Assembly: GCF_002239585.1 (NCBI RefSeq)
Contig: NZ_NDFH01000003.1
Span: 558,001-622,000, forward strand
Reading direction: 5' to 3'
Origin: Psychromonas sp. CD1
Lineage (GTDB): Bacteria; Pseudomonadota; Gammaproteobacteria; Enterobacterales; Psychromonadaceae
DNA: 64,000 nt
Shown: positions 30,821-40,302 of the stretch, piece after piece
Position numbering within the stretch: position 1 is the stretch's first letter
How the letters are laid out: each line of letters starts with the position of its first letter
Made by a program: the position numbers and the translations under genes
The notes under the pieces: model-generated
The model's database searches: none
Told to the model about the DNA's origin: nothing
What the model saw: only the letters and a program-made list of their open reading frames with translations

Positions 30821-31330
30821 ATGGGTTTTTTTGATTCTATTAAAAAAGCAATGAGCGGAAATACAAATACAGAACAAACTATCGATATAATTGCACCTTT
30901 ATCTGGTGAAATTGTTGCGATTGAAGATGTTCCTGATGTTGTTTTTGCAGAAAAAATCGTCGGTGATGGTATCGCAATTCGCCCGACTGGTAACAAAATG
31001 GTTGCTCCTTGTGATGGCGAAATTGGAAAAATCTTTGAAACAAACCATGCGTTCTCCATTGAGTCTGATTCTGGTGTTGAATTATTCGTTCATTTTGGTA
31101 TTGATACGGTTGAATTAAAAGGCCAAGGATTCACACGTATTGCTCAAGAAGGCCAAAAAGTAAAAGCTGGAGATACTATCATTGAGTTTGATCTTGAGTT
31201 TTTAAAAGAAAATGCAAAATCTATTTTAACTCCTGTTGTTATCTCGAATATGGATGAACTCAAAGAGTTACAAAAAATGTCAGGTACAGTCGTTGTTGCT
31301 GTTGATCCCGTATTAAAGATCATTAAATAA
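30821..31330 (+). CDS. crr: PTS glucose-specific EIIA component (EIIA-Glc)
   Basis: 169 residues from the ATG at 30821, which follows TTGGAGTTACACC; the upstream extension to 30749 lacks a ribosome site and is not part of the family. Phosphorylated histidine in [14 protein letters not shown], with the partner histidine in NHAFSIES. Besides phosphate transfer to EIIBC-Glc it regulates permeases and adenylate cyclase in related bacteria. Last gene of the pts operon. Confidence 0.96.
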   Translation: MGFFDSIKKAMSGNTNTEQTIDIIAPLSGEIVAIEDVPDVVFAEKIVGDGIAIRPTGNKMVAPCDGEIGKIFETNHAFSIESDSGVELFVHFGIDTVELKGQGFTRIAQEGQKVKAGDTIIEFDLEFLKENAKSILTPVVISNMDELKELQKMSGTVVVAVDPVLKIIK

Positions 31331-31352
31331 GTTAAGCTCCACACTTGTTTTT

Positions 31353-31381
31353 AAAAAAGAGTCAGTTTACTGACTCTTTTT
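31353..31381. terminator. intrinsic terminator after crr
   Basis: AAAAAA-GAGTCAG-TTTA-CTGACTC-TTTTT, 7-bp perfect stem with flanking A and T runs. Confidence 0.85.
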
Positions 31382-31442
31382 ATTACTCTCTCCTCAAAAA
31401 CTTGATATGTTTAAACTCTATACTTTCACGAGAAAATTTATC

Positions 31443-31793
31443 ATGAAAACTATCTTATATGGTATCAAAAATTGCGATAGCGTCAAAAAAGCACAAAAAT
31501 GGTTAATCCAGAAAAATATTCCTTTTCTATTTCATGATTATCGACAACAAGGACTAGATGAAAAACTATTACAATATTTTTTCATCCATTTTACCTGGCA
31601 AGAATTACTCAATAAACGTAGCACTAGCTACCGCTCTCTAAGTGTCGAACAAAAAGAAAGTATCAATAACGAAAATGTGCTTCTCCTATTTATAAAATAT
31701 CCAACTTTAATCAAACGGCCTCTGCTCATACATAACAATTCGCACAAAATTGGTTTTAAAGAGGCTGAATATCAATCTCTATTCGCTTTATAA
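31443..31793 (+). CDS. yffB: ArsC/Spx-family thioredoxin-fold protein YffB
   Basis: 116 residues from the internal ATG; begins [19 protein letters not shown] with one conserved cysteine in NCDS. The body ([37 protein letters not shown]) matches the YffB branch of the ArsC family. It is not a proven arsenate reductase; YffB-type proteins bind glutathione in vitro. It sits 10 bases before dapE, the same pairing as in E. coli. Confidence 0.88.
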   Translation: MKTILYGIKNCDSVKKAQKWLIQKNIPFLFHDYRQQGLDEKLLQYFFIHFTWQELLNKRSTSYRSLSVEQKESINNENVLLLFIKYPTLIKRPLLIHNNSHKIGFKEAEYQSLFAL

Positions 31794-31803
31794 AGGAAAA
31801 TCT

Positions 31804-32940
31804 ATGTCCAATAGTCCCGTGGTATTATTACTTAAAGATCTCGTCAATCGACGATCGATTACCCCTCATGATGCAGGCTGCCAGCCATTACTTATAGAGC
31901 GTCTTGAAAAATTAGGTTTTATTTGTGAAATAATGCATTTTGAAGATACTTTAAACTTATGGGCAAGACGTGGCACACAAAGCCCTCTTTTTTGTTTTGC
32001 TGGCCATACTGATGTTGTGCCAACCGGCCCTGAAAATTTATGGAAATATCCTCCCTTTCAAGCAACAGAATGTGACGGTAAGTTATATGGCCGAGGTACT
32101 GCAGACATGAAAGGGGGTATTGCCACTTTTATGATTGCTGTTGAGCAATTTATCCAGCAACATGCAGATCACCAAGGCTCAATCGCGATGCTTATTACCA
32201 GTGATGAAGAAGGTCCTTTTATTAATGGTACAACACGTGTTATCGACTGCTTAGAGAAACGCAATGAAAAAATTGATTACTGTATTGTGGGTGAACCAAG
32301 TAGTACCAATCAAGTCGGTGATGTCATCAAAAATGGACGCAGAGGCTCTCTGACCGCGGATGTGCAGATCATCGGCACACAAGGCCATGTTGCGTATCCA
32401 CACTTAGTTAAAAACCCTATACATAACTGTCTATTAGCCTTTGCAGAACTAAGCACTGAAATATGGGATAGTGGCAACGCATATTTCCCACCAACCAGTT
32501 TTCAAATAACACAATTTAATGCGGGTACGGGTGCAAGTAATATGGTCCCCGGCGATGCACATGTTCAATGTAACTTTCGCTATTCAACACAATTAAATGC
32601 TGAAAAAATAAGCTCGCGCATGCAAAGTATTTTAGATAAGCATCATGTATCTTACAAAATAAAGTGGACCTATAATGGATCGCCCTTTGTTACACAACCG
32701 GGTAAATTGACCGATGCAGTTCGTGATGCCATTTTTGAAATTAATGCACTTAAGGCTGAATTATCGACCAGTGGTGGTACCTCTGATGCGCGTTTTATTG
32801 CTCCAACCGGAGCACAAGTCGTTGAAGTTGGGGTGTGTAATGCAACCATTCATAAAGTAGACGAACATGTGCATATAGAAGATCTTAAACAATTAACACT
32901 TATTTACCAACGTGTTCTCGAGAAACTTCTCTTATGTTAG
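31804..32940 (+). CDS. dapE: succinyl-diaminopimelate desuccinylase
   Basis: Zinc hydrolase of the M20 family, making LL-diaminopimelate for lysine and peptidoglycan. 378 residues. Metal and catalytic residues in [33 protein letters not shown], and the C-terminal [16 protein letters not shown] preceded by TAAAGGAAAATCT. The last codons overlap the start of the M15 peptidase gene by 7 bases. Confidence 0.96.
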   Translation: MSNSPVVLLLKDLVNRRSITPHDAGCQPLLIERLEKLGFICEIMHFEDTLNLWARRGTQSPLFCFAGHTDVVPTGPENLWKYPPFQATECDGKLYGRGTADMKGGIATFMIAVEQFIQQHADHQGSIAMLITSDEEGPFINGTTRVIDCLEKRNEKIDYCIVGEPSSTNQVGDVIKNGRRGSLTADVQIIGTQGHVAYPHLVKNPIHNCLLAFAELSTEIWDSGNAYFPPTSFQITQFNAGTGASNMVPGDAHVQCNFRYSTQLNAEKISSRMQSILDKHHVSYKIKWTYNGSPFVTQPGKLTDAVRDAIFEINALKAELSTSGGTSDARFIAPTGAQVVEVGVCNATIHKVDEHVHIEDLKQLTLIYQRVLEKLLLC

Positions 32941-33620
32941 ACACACAATTAACCGGTCAAGTCTCTTCACACTTGACCCAATTAGAAAATAATATATATA
33001 TTCACCATGCGGTAAAGTCTCCCTTCACCGCTTTACAGAAAAGCGCACAAAAAGCGGGATTCCACTTGAAAATTGCCAGTGGTTTTCGCTCTTTTGAGCG
33101 TCAATTAAGCATATGGAATAATAAATTCAATAATAGAATCGCCATTTTAGATAAAAATGAACGCCCTATTCTTAACAATACCCTTTCTGATATCGATAAG
33201 TTATTCGCGATTTTACATTGGTCTGCATTACCCGGTGCCAGTCGCCATCATTGGGGAACAGATTTTGATATCTATGATCCAAACCAGTTACCGGCACAGC
33301 AAGCCCTACAATTAAACACGAAAGAATACGATCAAGACGGTTATTTTTATGATTTATACGCTTGGTTAAATGAAAACATGGGTGAGTTTGGTTTTTATTT
33401 TCCGTATCGAACTTACCAAGGGGGCGTTGCAAGAGAGCCTTGGCACATTAGTTACTTCCCAATATCTGAATTGGCCTTAATAGAATTTGATCTAAATATA
33501 CTCTCAACACTCATTATAGAAAATAAAATTGCTGCTAAATCGCTTATTTGCCAACAATTACCTATTATATATAAGCAGTATATTTGTAATGTCAATATTA
33601 GAGATGGTATTGTGATTTAA
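32934..33620 (+). CDS. M15-family D-alanyl-D-alanine carboxypeptidase (VanY-like)
   Basis: 228 residues, no evident signal peptide. Zinc motif [14 protein letters not shown] (HxxxxxxD) and EPWHISYF (the third ligand), with [10 protein letters not shown] near the N terminus, are those of the M15B/VanY group. Probably cleaves or senses peptidoglycan peptides or cytoplasmic muropeptides. Translationally coupled to dapE, which makes a diaminopimelate precursor, so a cell-wall recycling role is plausible. Confidence 0.85.
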   Translation: MLDTQLTGQVSSHLTQLENNIYIHHAVKSPFTALQKSAQKAGFHLKIASGFRSFERQLSIWNNKFNNRIAILDKNERPILNNTLSDIDKLFAILHWSALPGASRHHWGTDFDIYDPNQLPAQQALQLNTKEYDQDGYFYDLYAWLNENMGEFGFYFPYRTYQGGVAREPWHISYFPISELALIEFDLNILSTLIIENKIAAKSLICQQLPIIYKQYICNVNIRDGIVI

Positions 33621-33647
33621 CGATCTCTTTAACTTATAGGGAAAATC

Positions 33648-34028
33648 ATGTCAGAAAAACGCAAATTTTCAAGAATATCTTTCTCTGGGCACTGTTTTTT
33701 AAGTAAAAAAGTTAATTCTAAAGAAATTCTATGGCAAAGCGAATTACTCGATATTTCATTGAATGGTGCTTTAATACAACGTCCAGATGAATGGCTCAAT
33801 AATGATAATGAGACGTTACAATTAAATCTTAAATTTGATCATTCTGATGTCGAATTAAACATAAAATGTACGGTTTGTCATCAAGAAGAGTTCTGCTTAG
33901 GGATTAAATTTATAACACTCAGTTTAGAAAGTATTTCGCATATTAAACGCTTAGTACAACTTAATATAGCAGATGAATCTTTATTATATAGAGAAATATC
34001 TCAACTCATCAATATTGATCCTGAATAG
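33648..34028 (+). CDS. PilZ-domain protein (cyclic di-GMP receptor)
   Basis: 126 residues consisting of one PilZ domain. The c-di-GMP signature is present: RKFSR at about residues 5-9 (RxxxR) and DISLNGALI at about 36-44 (D/NxSxxG). ATG preceded by AGGGAAAATC. As a single-domain receptor it probably modulates motility or exopolysaccharide proteins; the target cannot be inferred here. Confidence 0.85.
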   Translation: MSEKRKFSRISFSGHCFLSKKVNSKEILWQSELLDISLNGALIQRPDEWLNNDNETLQLNLKFDHSDVELNIKCTVCHQEEFCLGIKFITLSLESISHIKRLVQLNIADESLLYREISQLINIDPE

Positions 34029-34085
34029 ATTTTTCAGTAGAAAGTAAACATACAAGTCGTTATAGTTTGAGAAAAGCCATTTCTC

Positions 34086-34772
34086 TTGTGTGATTACTGT
34101 ACGCATCTTGAATACTATAATCGAAATAAGGAGAATATTCCGGCACTGTTACATTTATTACACAAAGACAATAATAAATTGACCGAGATACCCGATTCAC
34201 AACAAAAAGAGATCATACGCCTTGTCGAAAAAAGTTTTATTTGCCCACTCTTCTTTTTACGTAAAGAAATAAGTAAACTTAAAATTCAATTCGCCTCTAT
34301 CGACACCATAGCGGCTTCTCTATCTCCGCTTTTTGAAGTGTCCGAAGCTAACAGTGAAAAAGTAAGCTATGCGGCTCTTATACAAGGCGAACTCTATCAA
34401 AAACTGATAAATCAACCTTTTCATTCAAACAGAAGTGACAAAGAAGCCTTTATTTATATCAATCAATCTATTGATAAAGACTCTAAATATACTTATAAAA
34501 GCTTTTTAGAAGAAGATTTTATAAATATAAACGATAAGTTAAGTATCATTTATCCTGTCGAAAAAAACACCCGTTTTTATGCTATTCATTATCGTTTATT
34601 ATTTGTTGATCGCATTAATCTCAGTGAGATTGAAAAGCAAAGTCGCACTATAAATACCTTGCCTTTACATTTAAGACGCAAATTAGAAGATGAGCTTCTT
34701 GATATTTGCGCTGTCATCGAAATAACAGATCTCACCCAACAAACATTACTTAATTATATAAAAAAAGAATAA
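34086..34772 (+). CDS. uncharacterised protein with a non-ATG start
   Basis: 228-residue frame, predicted soluble, no recognised family. It has no ATG anywhere: the frame opens after a TGA at 34068 and the first plausible initiator is TTG at 34086. No other methionine occurs in the protein. It may contain a divergent PilZ-like domain given the preceding gene, but no RxxxR signature is visible. The length and the lack of internal stops argue that it is or was coding. Function unknown. Confidence 0.55.
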   Translation: MCDYCTHLEYYNRNKENIPALLHLLHKDNNKLTEIPDSQQKEIIRLVEKSFICPLFFLRKEISKLKIQFASIDTIAASLSPLFEVSEANSEKVSYAALIQGELYQKLINQPFHSNRSDKEAFIYINQSIDKDSKYTYKSFLEEDFININDKLSIIYPVEKNTRFYAIHYRLLFVDRINLSEIEKQSRTINTLPLHLRRKLEDELLDICAVIEITDLTQQTLLNYIKKE

Positions 34773-34781
34773 GTGGCAGAT

Positions 34782-35825
34782 TTAACACCATTGTGTTTGA
34801 TGAGTTAAAGACAATAAAAATAAAACGCCTTGCAAGTCTAAATTGACTAATGCACTGTGTGCTTGCTTTTGTACTATGGGTTTGGCATGTAAAGCAATTC
34901 CTAATCCCGCAGATTGCAACATAAGCAAATCGTTAGCACCATCGCCAATCGCAATGGTTTGTTCTCTAAGGATACGATATTCCCCCCTTAACTTCGCTAA
35001 TGTTCGCGCTTTAACATCCGCATTAATGATTTCTCCTACTAACTTTCCAGTTAATACACCGTTTTTAACCTCTAAATGATTAGCAATACAGAAATCGAAA
35101 CCGTGATCCGCTTGCAGTCTATCCGCAAAATAATGAAAGCCTCCCGATGCGATAGCGACTTTCCAACCTGCTTGATGTAATTGCGTGATAAGGACATTAA
35201 GGCCTGGCATCAAAGGCATAGCATCCGCGACTTGTTTGAGTAAGGTTAATGATGCGCCACTTAATTTACTTACACGGGTGCGCAAACTGGTATTAAAATC
35301 AATTTTTCCGTGCATGGCATCCTTTGTAATAGTCGCCACTTCTTCACCGACACCATATAAACACGCAATTTCATCAATGCACTCAATTTGAATGGCAGTT
35401 GAATCCATATCCATTAAAACAAGACCCGGTTTTGAAAAGTCAGGAAAAGAAATTCGCAGTGCAAAGTCTAATTTTTCTTGTTGTACAAATTTACCTAAAC
35501 TATCTTTTAATCGCACAGGAAAAGCATTTAATAATAAACGAATTCCTGTAATATCAACTATCTTTTCTGGGGTACATAGCTGTAAACAAGTAATGTTTTG
35601 TTTGTTCAATAAATTTAACAACAATTGTAATTGCTGAGTCGTAAAAACCTTGCCCATAACAATTAGCTCAGCCTCTTTTTTGAAATTTTTTGGCCGACAT
35701 TGAACAAATTTATTCGCCAAATAAAAAAACTGATTCGACTTCGGAAACTGTTTTTTTAATGATGCTTTCCAGACTAATATACATTGCGGTTTTTTAGGGA
35801 AAATAAGTTTTTCTAAAATATTCAC
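34782..35825 (-). CDS. serB: phosphoserine phosphatase
   Basis: 347 residues, HAD superfamily. Last step of serine synthesis. Catalytic LVLMDMDSTAIQIECIDEIA (about 138-157), VAIASGGFHYF, and AIGDGANDLLMLQSAGLGIALHAKP near the end. The N-terminal 130 residues form the ACT-like region found in the longer gammaproteobacterial SerB. Divergent from ytjB, as in E. coli. Confidence 0.95.
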   Translation of the reverse strand: MNILEKLIFPKKPQCILVWKASLKKQFPKSNQFFYLANKFVQCRPKNFKKEAELIVMGKVFTTQQLQLLLNLLNKQNITCLQLCTPEKIVDITGIRLLLNAFPVRLKDSLGKFVQQEKLDFALRISFPDFSKPGLVLMDMDSTAIQIECIDEIACLYGVGEEVATITKDAMHGKIDFNTSLRTRVSKLSGASLTLLKQVADAMPLMPGLNVLITQLHQAGWKVAIASGGFHYFADRLQADHGFDFCIANHLEVKNGVLTGKLVGEIINADVKARTLAKLRGEYRILREQTIAIGDGANDLLMLQSAGLGIALHAKPIVQKQAHSALVNLDLQGVLFLLSLTHQTQWC

Positions 35826-35902
35826 AGTACATATCCTAACTTTATTATCTATAATATCGTAAGATAGCTATTCACGATCACAAGCTTTAAACAGGAGCAC
35901 AA

Positions 35903-36523
35903 ATGCACAAAAACATGCATTTTTTATTACGATCTTTACAACTTTTAGGGTTATTCGTCATTCTTTTAACCCTTGTTTATCAACTAATTGTACTACGTAA
36001 TAGTGCGAATATTCTGCGCCAACAGCAAACTGAAAAGTTTTCATTTTCATTAACTAATTTAGCCGGGGCAGAAGCCACTCGTTATTTACTTGAAAATAAA
36101 AACAAAGAATTAAAATTACTCATTGATAATTTAAGTAATGATCCTATGGTACGCGATGCGACACTTTACAATCAATTTGGCAAAGTACTTTTCCAATCAA
36201 ATCAATCTCTTAGTTTAGATAGTTTATTAAATTTAAATACCAAGGATAAAATAACCAATGAGGGTTTAATTCCTTATGTCATTGAGCTACATAATAACCA
36301 GAAAAGTCTCGGCTATTTACGCATTACTTTAGAGCAAAATAAAATATTAACTCTGTTTCATTCCTATCAAGAAACCAGTTTTAAAATTCTTATCTGTTTA
36401 CTCTGTCTTGCCTTTTTTGCAGGTACCATCATAATGGCATTATTTTTTAATCAAGTAGTCAGTCGTTATTCGCGCATTCAAAATGGTATACAGAAATTAA
36501 TTAGTAGCAACCAATTCCTATAA
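35903..36523 (+). CDS. ytjB: YtjB/Smp (AhpA)-family membrane protein
   Basis: 206 residues with two membrane helices (about 13-32 and 162-182) bracketing a periplasmic domain of about 130 residues (SNDPMVRDATLYNQFGKVL, GYLRITLEQ). This and its divergence from serB identify the YtjB/Smp family. Ribosome site AACAGGAGCACAA. The role of the family is not established. Confidence 0.85.
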   Translation: MHKNMHFLLRSLQLLGLFVILLTLVYQLIVLRNSANILRQQQTEKFSFSLTNLAGAEATRYLLENKNKELKLLIDNLSNDPMVRDATLYNQFGKVLFQSNQSLSLDSLLNLNTKDKITNEGLIPYVIELHNNQKSLGYLRITLEQNKILTLFHSYQETSFKILICLLCLAFFAGTIIMALFFNQVVSRYSRIQNGIQKLISSNQFL

Positions 36524-36544
36524 AAAAGCCTTACAAAGTAAGGC
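36522..36544 (-). terminator. intrinsic terminator for sodB
   Basis: On the minus strand GCCTTAC-TTT-GTAAGGC is followed by TTTTTTA. It lies just after the sodB stop and overlaps the ytjB stop. Confidence 0.75.
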
Positions 36545-36558
36545 GTCTCAAATTGTTT

Positions 36559-37140
36559 TTACGCAAAATTATTATTGACAAAATCCCAGTTAACCAAAGC
36601 CCAAAAACCTTTTAAGTAATTAGGTCGCACATTACGATAATCAATATAATATGCATGTTCCCATAAATCGACGGTGAGTAATACTGTCACTGAATTATCC
36701 GTTAACGGAGTGCCCGCATTTGAGGTATTAATAATATCAAGTGTACCGTCTTCTTTTTTAACAAGCCAAGTCCACGATGAAGCAAAATTATTAATAGCCT
36801 TATCATTAAATATTTCTTGAAATGCTTCAAACGACCCAAATTGTTTAATGATAGCAGTCCCTATCTTCCCCGTGGCAGTTCCTCCTGCATTAGGCGCTAA
36901 ACAATTCCAGTAAAAAGTATGATTCCATACCTGTGCAGCATTATTAAAAAGAGGGCCTGTTGCACTTTGAATAATATCTTCTAATGATTTCCCCTCAAGT
37001 TCAGTACCTTCAATTAACCCATTTAATTTAAGGATATACGTCGCATGGTGTTTCCCATGATGATACTCTAATGTTTCAGCTGAAATATGAGGTTCTAGGG
37101 CATTTTTTGCAAAAGGTAACGCAGGTAATTCAAAAGCCAT
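36559..37140 (-). CDS. sodB: superoxide dismutase, iron type
   Basis: 193 residues. Fe ligands are His in HHGKHHATY (about 27), NHTFYWN (about 73) and DLWEHAYY (Asp and His, about 156-160). The AQVWNHTFYWNCLAPN block and absence of a signal peptide indicate a cytoplasmic iron SOD. The ATG follows TTGGAGATAAGATC. A run of eleven AACG tetranucleotides (plus-strand reading) begins 28 bases upstream of the start, within the promoter or 5' untranslated region. Confidence 0.96.
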   Translation of the reverse strand: MAFELPALPFAKNALEPHISAETLEYHHGKHHATYILKLNGLIEGTELEGKSLEDIIQSATGPLFNNAAQVWNHTFYWNCLAPNAGGTATGKIGTAIIKQFGSFEAFQEIFNDKAINNFASSWTWLVKKEDGTLDIINTSNAGTPLTDNSVTVLLTVDLWEHAYYIDYRNVRPNYLKGFWALVNWDFVNNNFA

Positions 37141-37160
37141 GATCTTATCTCCAATATATA

Positions 37161-37212
37161 AATGAATGAACGAACGAACGAACGAACGAACGAACGAACG
37201 AACGAACGAACG
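37161..37212. repeat. tetranucleotide microsatellite upstream of sodB
   Basis: Two AATG units (37161-37168) followed by eleven perfect AACG units (37169-37212). The tract spans 21 to 72 bases upstream of the sodB ATG. Slipped-strand changes here would alter promoter spacing or the leader, not the reading frame. Confidence 0.9.
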
Positions 37213-37222
37213 AAGTAATTCT

Positions 37223-37238
37223 GATCAATAAATTGATC
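37223..37238. repeat. perfect inverted repeat at the edge of the duplication
   Basis: GATCAAT-AA-ATTGATC, 7-bp arms with a 2-base centre, lies between the sodB microsatellite and the start of the duplicated segment. It may be an operator for sodB or a feature of the junction. Confidence 0.5.
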
Positions 37239-37239
37239 T

Positions 37240-37370
37240 ATGATGATCATGAGCATGATAAATATACCCAAGCAGACTTATATGGGAGCAGTGTGCAGGC
37301 GGGGGATGATTTACAAACGGGTGGTACGTATAATCCGTTTGCGGACTTAATGAATAAAATGAAAAAATAA
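37240..37370 (+). pseudogene. C-terminal fragment of yajD (duplicate copy)
   Basis: About 43 codons ending at TAA 37368-37370 match the end of the complete yajD at 40361-40693, from HDHEHDKYTQADLYG to LMNKMKK. Homology begins at 37243, so the N-terminal two thirds, with the first CxxC zinc motif, are missing. This is one end of the inverted duplicate. Confidence 0.85.
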
Positions 37371-38245
37371 GCGTTTAGCCTAGGTGTAATCAACCAAAGA
37401 CACTATCGATTGGTTTTTTACACCACCTTTAAATTTCTTCGCGTTGTATGGATATCACCACACGTCTATTTTGCATGCGACCTAACACATTACGGTTATC
37501 AGCAATATGACGTTTTTCACCAAAACTTGATACTTGAATTTTATCAGCTTCCAAACCTATCTCTTTTAAGTAACTTTTAATAGATTCTGCACGTTTTTTG
37601 GACAATGTCATATTATGTGATTTAGTTCCGTAGCTATCAGAATACCCAGCCACTAAAACAACACTGATATTTTCATCATATTTTATATAATCGCCAATCA
37701 TTTTTAAACGTTTTTTTGAAAAAGTATCGAGCTCTATGCCATTTTTCGCATATTTAAGAATACTGTAAGAAATATCATCAAAATTATAAGGTAGTAAATT
37801 AGCAATACAATTATTGAATTCATCATAACTTTTTAAAAAATTGATGGAAGATAAGCCTACACTGGTGACCTGATTACCGTTATACCAATCTTTAAAATAA
37901 AAAGTAGGGTATTGGCCTTGTTCTAATTCACTGAGCATAAGCCATGCTTTTTGTTGAGTTGCATAACCATTAAATTGTTGATGGAACTTCACTTGTGATA
38001 TCGGGGTCGCCGGACTGCCGGGCCGCCATAGGGGAGGAATGGATATCAAGGTTGCCATCGTAGTTTTAGGCATGGGGAGTTTACTTTTTAAAATGAAATT
38101 AAGGTTTATTTTTTTACTGGCACGCGCATCAAAATTTGCTTGTCCATAACGTGGAATTGGATGCTCAAGTGTACATTGTATCGGTGTAGATGTAGATACA
38201 TACCAGAGTGAATTATCAAGATTAGCATAATAGGTTTTATTACCA
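37243..38245. repeat. inverted duplicate, copy A (truncated motY and yajD)
   Basis: About 1003 bases nearly identical, in opposite orientation, to 39485-40488. Only scattered substitutions are seen, for example a cluster of four near the PPLWRPG/PPQWQPG codons. It contains the 5'-truncated motY and the yajD 3' end. Confidence 0.92.
37429..38245 (-). pseudogene. 5'-truncated duplicate of motY
   Basis: Reads as the MotY body from GNKTYYANLDN to the end but lacks promoter, start codon and signal peptide. An in-frame TAA sits two codons upstream of the homology boundary at 38245. The first internal ATG (38073) would give a 214-residue product without signal peptide. It differs from the complete copy at only three of those residues (L/Q, R/Q, V/I). 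Probably not functional unless the segment inverts. Confidence 0.85.
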
Positions 38246-38327
38246 TTCCGTTATCCTTAAGAATAATAATGTTTTTTTACATTGAATTATTAGGTACAAT
38301 CCTCATAAATCAAATTAGGATACGAAA

Positions 38328-38651
38328 ATGGAAACACTCGATAAAATTAAAAAGCAAATCAATGACAATAGCGTCTTATTATATATGAAAGGCTCACCAA
38401 AATTACCCAATTGTGGTTTTTCATCACAAGCATCTAAAGCCCTCATGCAATGCGGAGCCCCGTTTGCCTACGTTGATATCCTACTAAACCCAGATATCCG
38501 CGTAGAGCTCCCTAAATATGCTGATTGGCCAACATTCCCTCAACTCTGGGTTGCAGGTGAATTAATTGGTGGCTGTGATATTATTTTAGAAATGTTTCAA
38601 AGCGGTGAGTTACAGCCAATTATTCAAAATGCCACGAAAAAAGTTGAATAA
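38328..38651 (+). CDS. grxD: monothiol glutaredoxin Grx4
   Basis: 107 residues with the CGFS active site (PKLPNCGFSSQA, Cys about 29). Monothiol glutaredoxins of this type bind a 2Fe-2S cluster with glutathione and deliver it to acceptor proteins. WPTFPQLWVAGELIGGCDI is the glutathione-binding region. It lies inside the segment bracketed by the inverted motY copies. Confidence 0.96.
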   Translation: METLDKIKKQINDNSVLLYMKGSPKLPNCGFSSQASKALMQCGAPFAYVDILLNPDIRVELPKYADWPTFPQLWVAGELIGGCDIILEMFQSGELQPIIQNATKKVE

Positions 38652-38674
38652 AGCTCCTCTCTTTTTAAAATATT

Positions 38675-38705
38675 GATTTAAGTAAGGGACTCCCTTGCTT
38701 AAATC
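38675..38705. terminator. hairpin between grxD and rnt
   Basis: GATTTAAGTAAGGG-ACT-CCCTTGCTTAAATC, a 14-bp stem with one T-G position. Located between the convergent genes and touching the rnt stop codon. There is no strong T-run, so termination is likely but not certain. Confidence 0.6.
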
Positions 38706-39336
38706 ACTCTACGGGCCACCCTCCCAAAGCTTTTAATTTATTAACCATATAAAAAAACAATTCTGCCGTTACTTGTGTGTCATATAATGCAGAGTGTGCT
38801 TCTTCATTATTATAATCAATATTCGCTTGCTCACATGCTTTTGCCAAGACAGTTTGTCCTAAAATCAGACCCGCCATACTTGCAGTATCAAAACAAACAA
38901 AGGGATGAAACGGTACCCTCTTTAAATGGCAACGTTGACTAGCTTTATTTATAAATCCCTGATCGAAAGCTGCATTATGCGCCACTAAAACAGACCGATT
39001 ACACGCATTCAATTTTTGATGTTTACGCACCATTTTGAATATTTCCGTTAATGCTTTTTGCTCATCAATGGCTCCCCTTAGAGGGTTAAAGGGATCAATA
39101 CCTGTAAATTCAAGTGCTTTAGGATCCATATTTGCCCCTTCAAAAGGTTGCACATGAAAGTGCATTTGTTCAGCACAATAAAGATAGCCCTGTTTATCCA
39201 TCGCAGGAAAAATAGCTGCAATCTCTAATATAGCGTCGGTTTGCGCATTTAATCCTGACGTCTCAATATCAATAATAACGGGGTAATAACCCCTAAAACG
39301 GTTAACTAATGTATCTTCCATAAAAAACTCATGCAC
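38704..39336 (-). CDS. rnt: ribonuclease T
   Basis: 3'-5' exoribonuclease of the DEDD family, matures tRNA and other stable RNA ends. 210 residues. Motifs are [11 protein letters not shown] (DxE, about 21-31), [13 protein letters not shown] (Exo II) and [18 protein letters not shown] (Exo III, HxxxxD). Divergent from motY, the arrangement known from Vibrio. Lies in the segment between the inverted copies. Confidence 0.95.
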   Translation of the reverse strand: MHEFFMEDTLVNRFRGYYPVIIDIETSGLNAQTDAILEIAAIFPAMDKQGYLYCAEQMHFHVQPFEGANMDPKALEFTGIDPFNPLRGAIDEQKALTEIFKMVRKHQKLNACNRSVLVAHNAAFDQGFINKASQRCHLKRVPFHPFVCFDTASMAGLILGQTVLAKACEQANIDYNNEEAHSALYDTQVTAELFFYMVNKLKALGGWPVE

Positions 39337-39432
39337 AAAAAAACATATTATGCCAAAATAAATAAAATTAAACTAAAGAAATATAACGAGATGCCGATAA
39401 ATATTAAGACTTCATAGACTGTGAGCAAATTT

Positions 39433-40302
39433 ATGCGAAAAATAATAGTACCTATCTTGCTCTGCAGCTTAAATACGAGTTATGCTGGTAATAAAACCTA
39501 TTATGCTAATCTTGATAATTCACTCTGGTATGTATCTACATCTACACCGATACAATGTACACTTGAGCATCCAATTCCACGTTATGGACAAGCAAATTTT
39601 GATGCGCATGCCAGTAAAAAAATAAACCTTAATTTCATTTTAAAAAGTAAACTCCCCATGCCTAAAACTACGATGGCAACCTTGATATCTATTCCTCCGC
39701 AATGGCAGCCCGGCAGTCCGGCGACCCCGATATCACAAGTGAAGTTCCATCAACAATTTAATGGTTATGCGACTCAACAAAAAGCATGGCTTATGCTCAG
39801 TGAATTAGAACAAGGCCAATACCCTACTTTTTATTTTAAAGATTGGTATAACGGTAATCAGGTCACCAGTGTAGGCTTATCTTCCATTAACTTTTTAAAA
39901 AGTTATGATGAATTCAATAATTGTATTGCTAATTTACTACCTTATAATTTTGATGATATTTCTTACAGTATTCTTAAATATGCAAAAAATGGCATAGAGC
40001 TCGATACCTTTTCAAAAAAACGTTTAAAAATGATTGGCGATTATATAAAATATGATGAAAATATCAGTGTTATTTTAGTGGCTGGATATTCTGATAGCTA
40101 CGGAACTAAATCACATAATATGACATTGTCCAAAAAACGTGCAGAATCGATTAAAAGTTACTTAAAAGAGATAGGTTTGGAAGCCGATAAAATTCAAGTA
40201 TCAAGTTTTGGTGAAAAACGTCATATTGCTGATAACCGTAATGTGTTAGGTCGCATGCAAAATAGACGTGTGGTGATATCCATCCAACGCGAAGAAATTT
40301 AA
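39433..40302 (+). CDS. motY: sodium-driven flagellar motor protein MotY
   Basis: T-ring protein that fixes the PomA/PomB stators around the polar flagellar basal body. Starts at the ATG at 39433 (289 residues; a GTG at 39421 is in frame but poorer) with a signal peptide MRKIIVPILLCSLNTSYA. The N-terminal domain (about 19-150) is MotY-specific; the C-terminal domain is OmpA-like and binds peptidoglycan (LVAGYSDSYGTKSHNMTLSKKRA ... NRRVVISIQREE). The body from codon 19 on is duplicated in reverse at 37243-38245. Confidence 0.93.
   Translation: MRKIIVPILLCSLNTSYAGNKTYYANLDNSLWYVSTSTPIQCTLEHPIPRYGQANFDAHASKKINLNFILKSKLPMPKTTMATLISIPPQWQPGSPATPISQVKFHQQFNGYATQQKAWLMLSELEQGQYPTFYFKDWYNGNQVTSVGLSSINFLKSYDEFNNCIANLLPYNFDDISYSILKYAKNGIELDTFSKKRLKMIGDYIKYDENISVILVAGYSDSYGTKSHNMTLSKKRAESIKSYLKEIGLEADKIQVSSFGEKRHIADNRNVLGRMQNRRVVISIQREEI

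Noticed and set aside
37161-37212. AACG tract considered as a CRISPR or minisatellite array
   Set aside because: The unit is four bases with no spacers; it is a simple microsatellite.
38119-38250. Short frame starting at an ATG created at the end of copy A (AAGGATAACGG before it)
   Set aside because: It runs in a different frame from motY through duplicated DNA, is about 43 codons long, and has no protein-like pattern.
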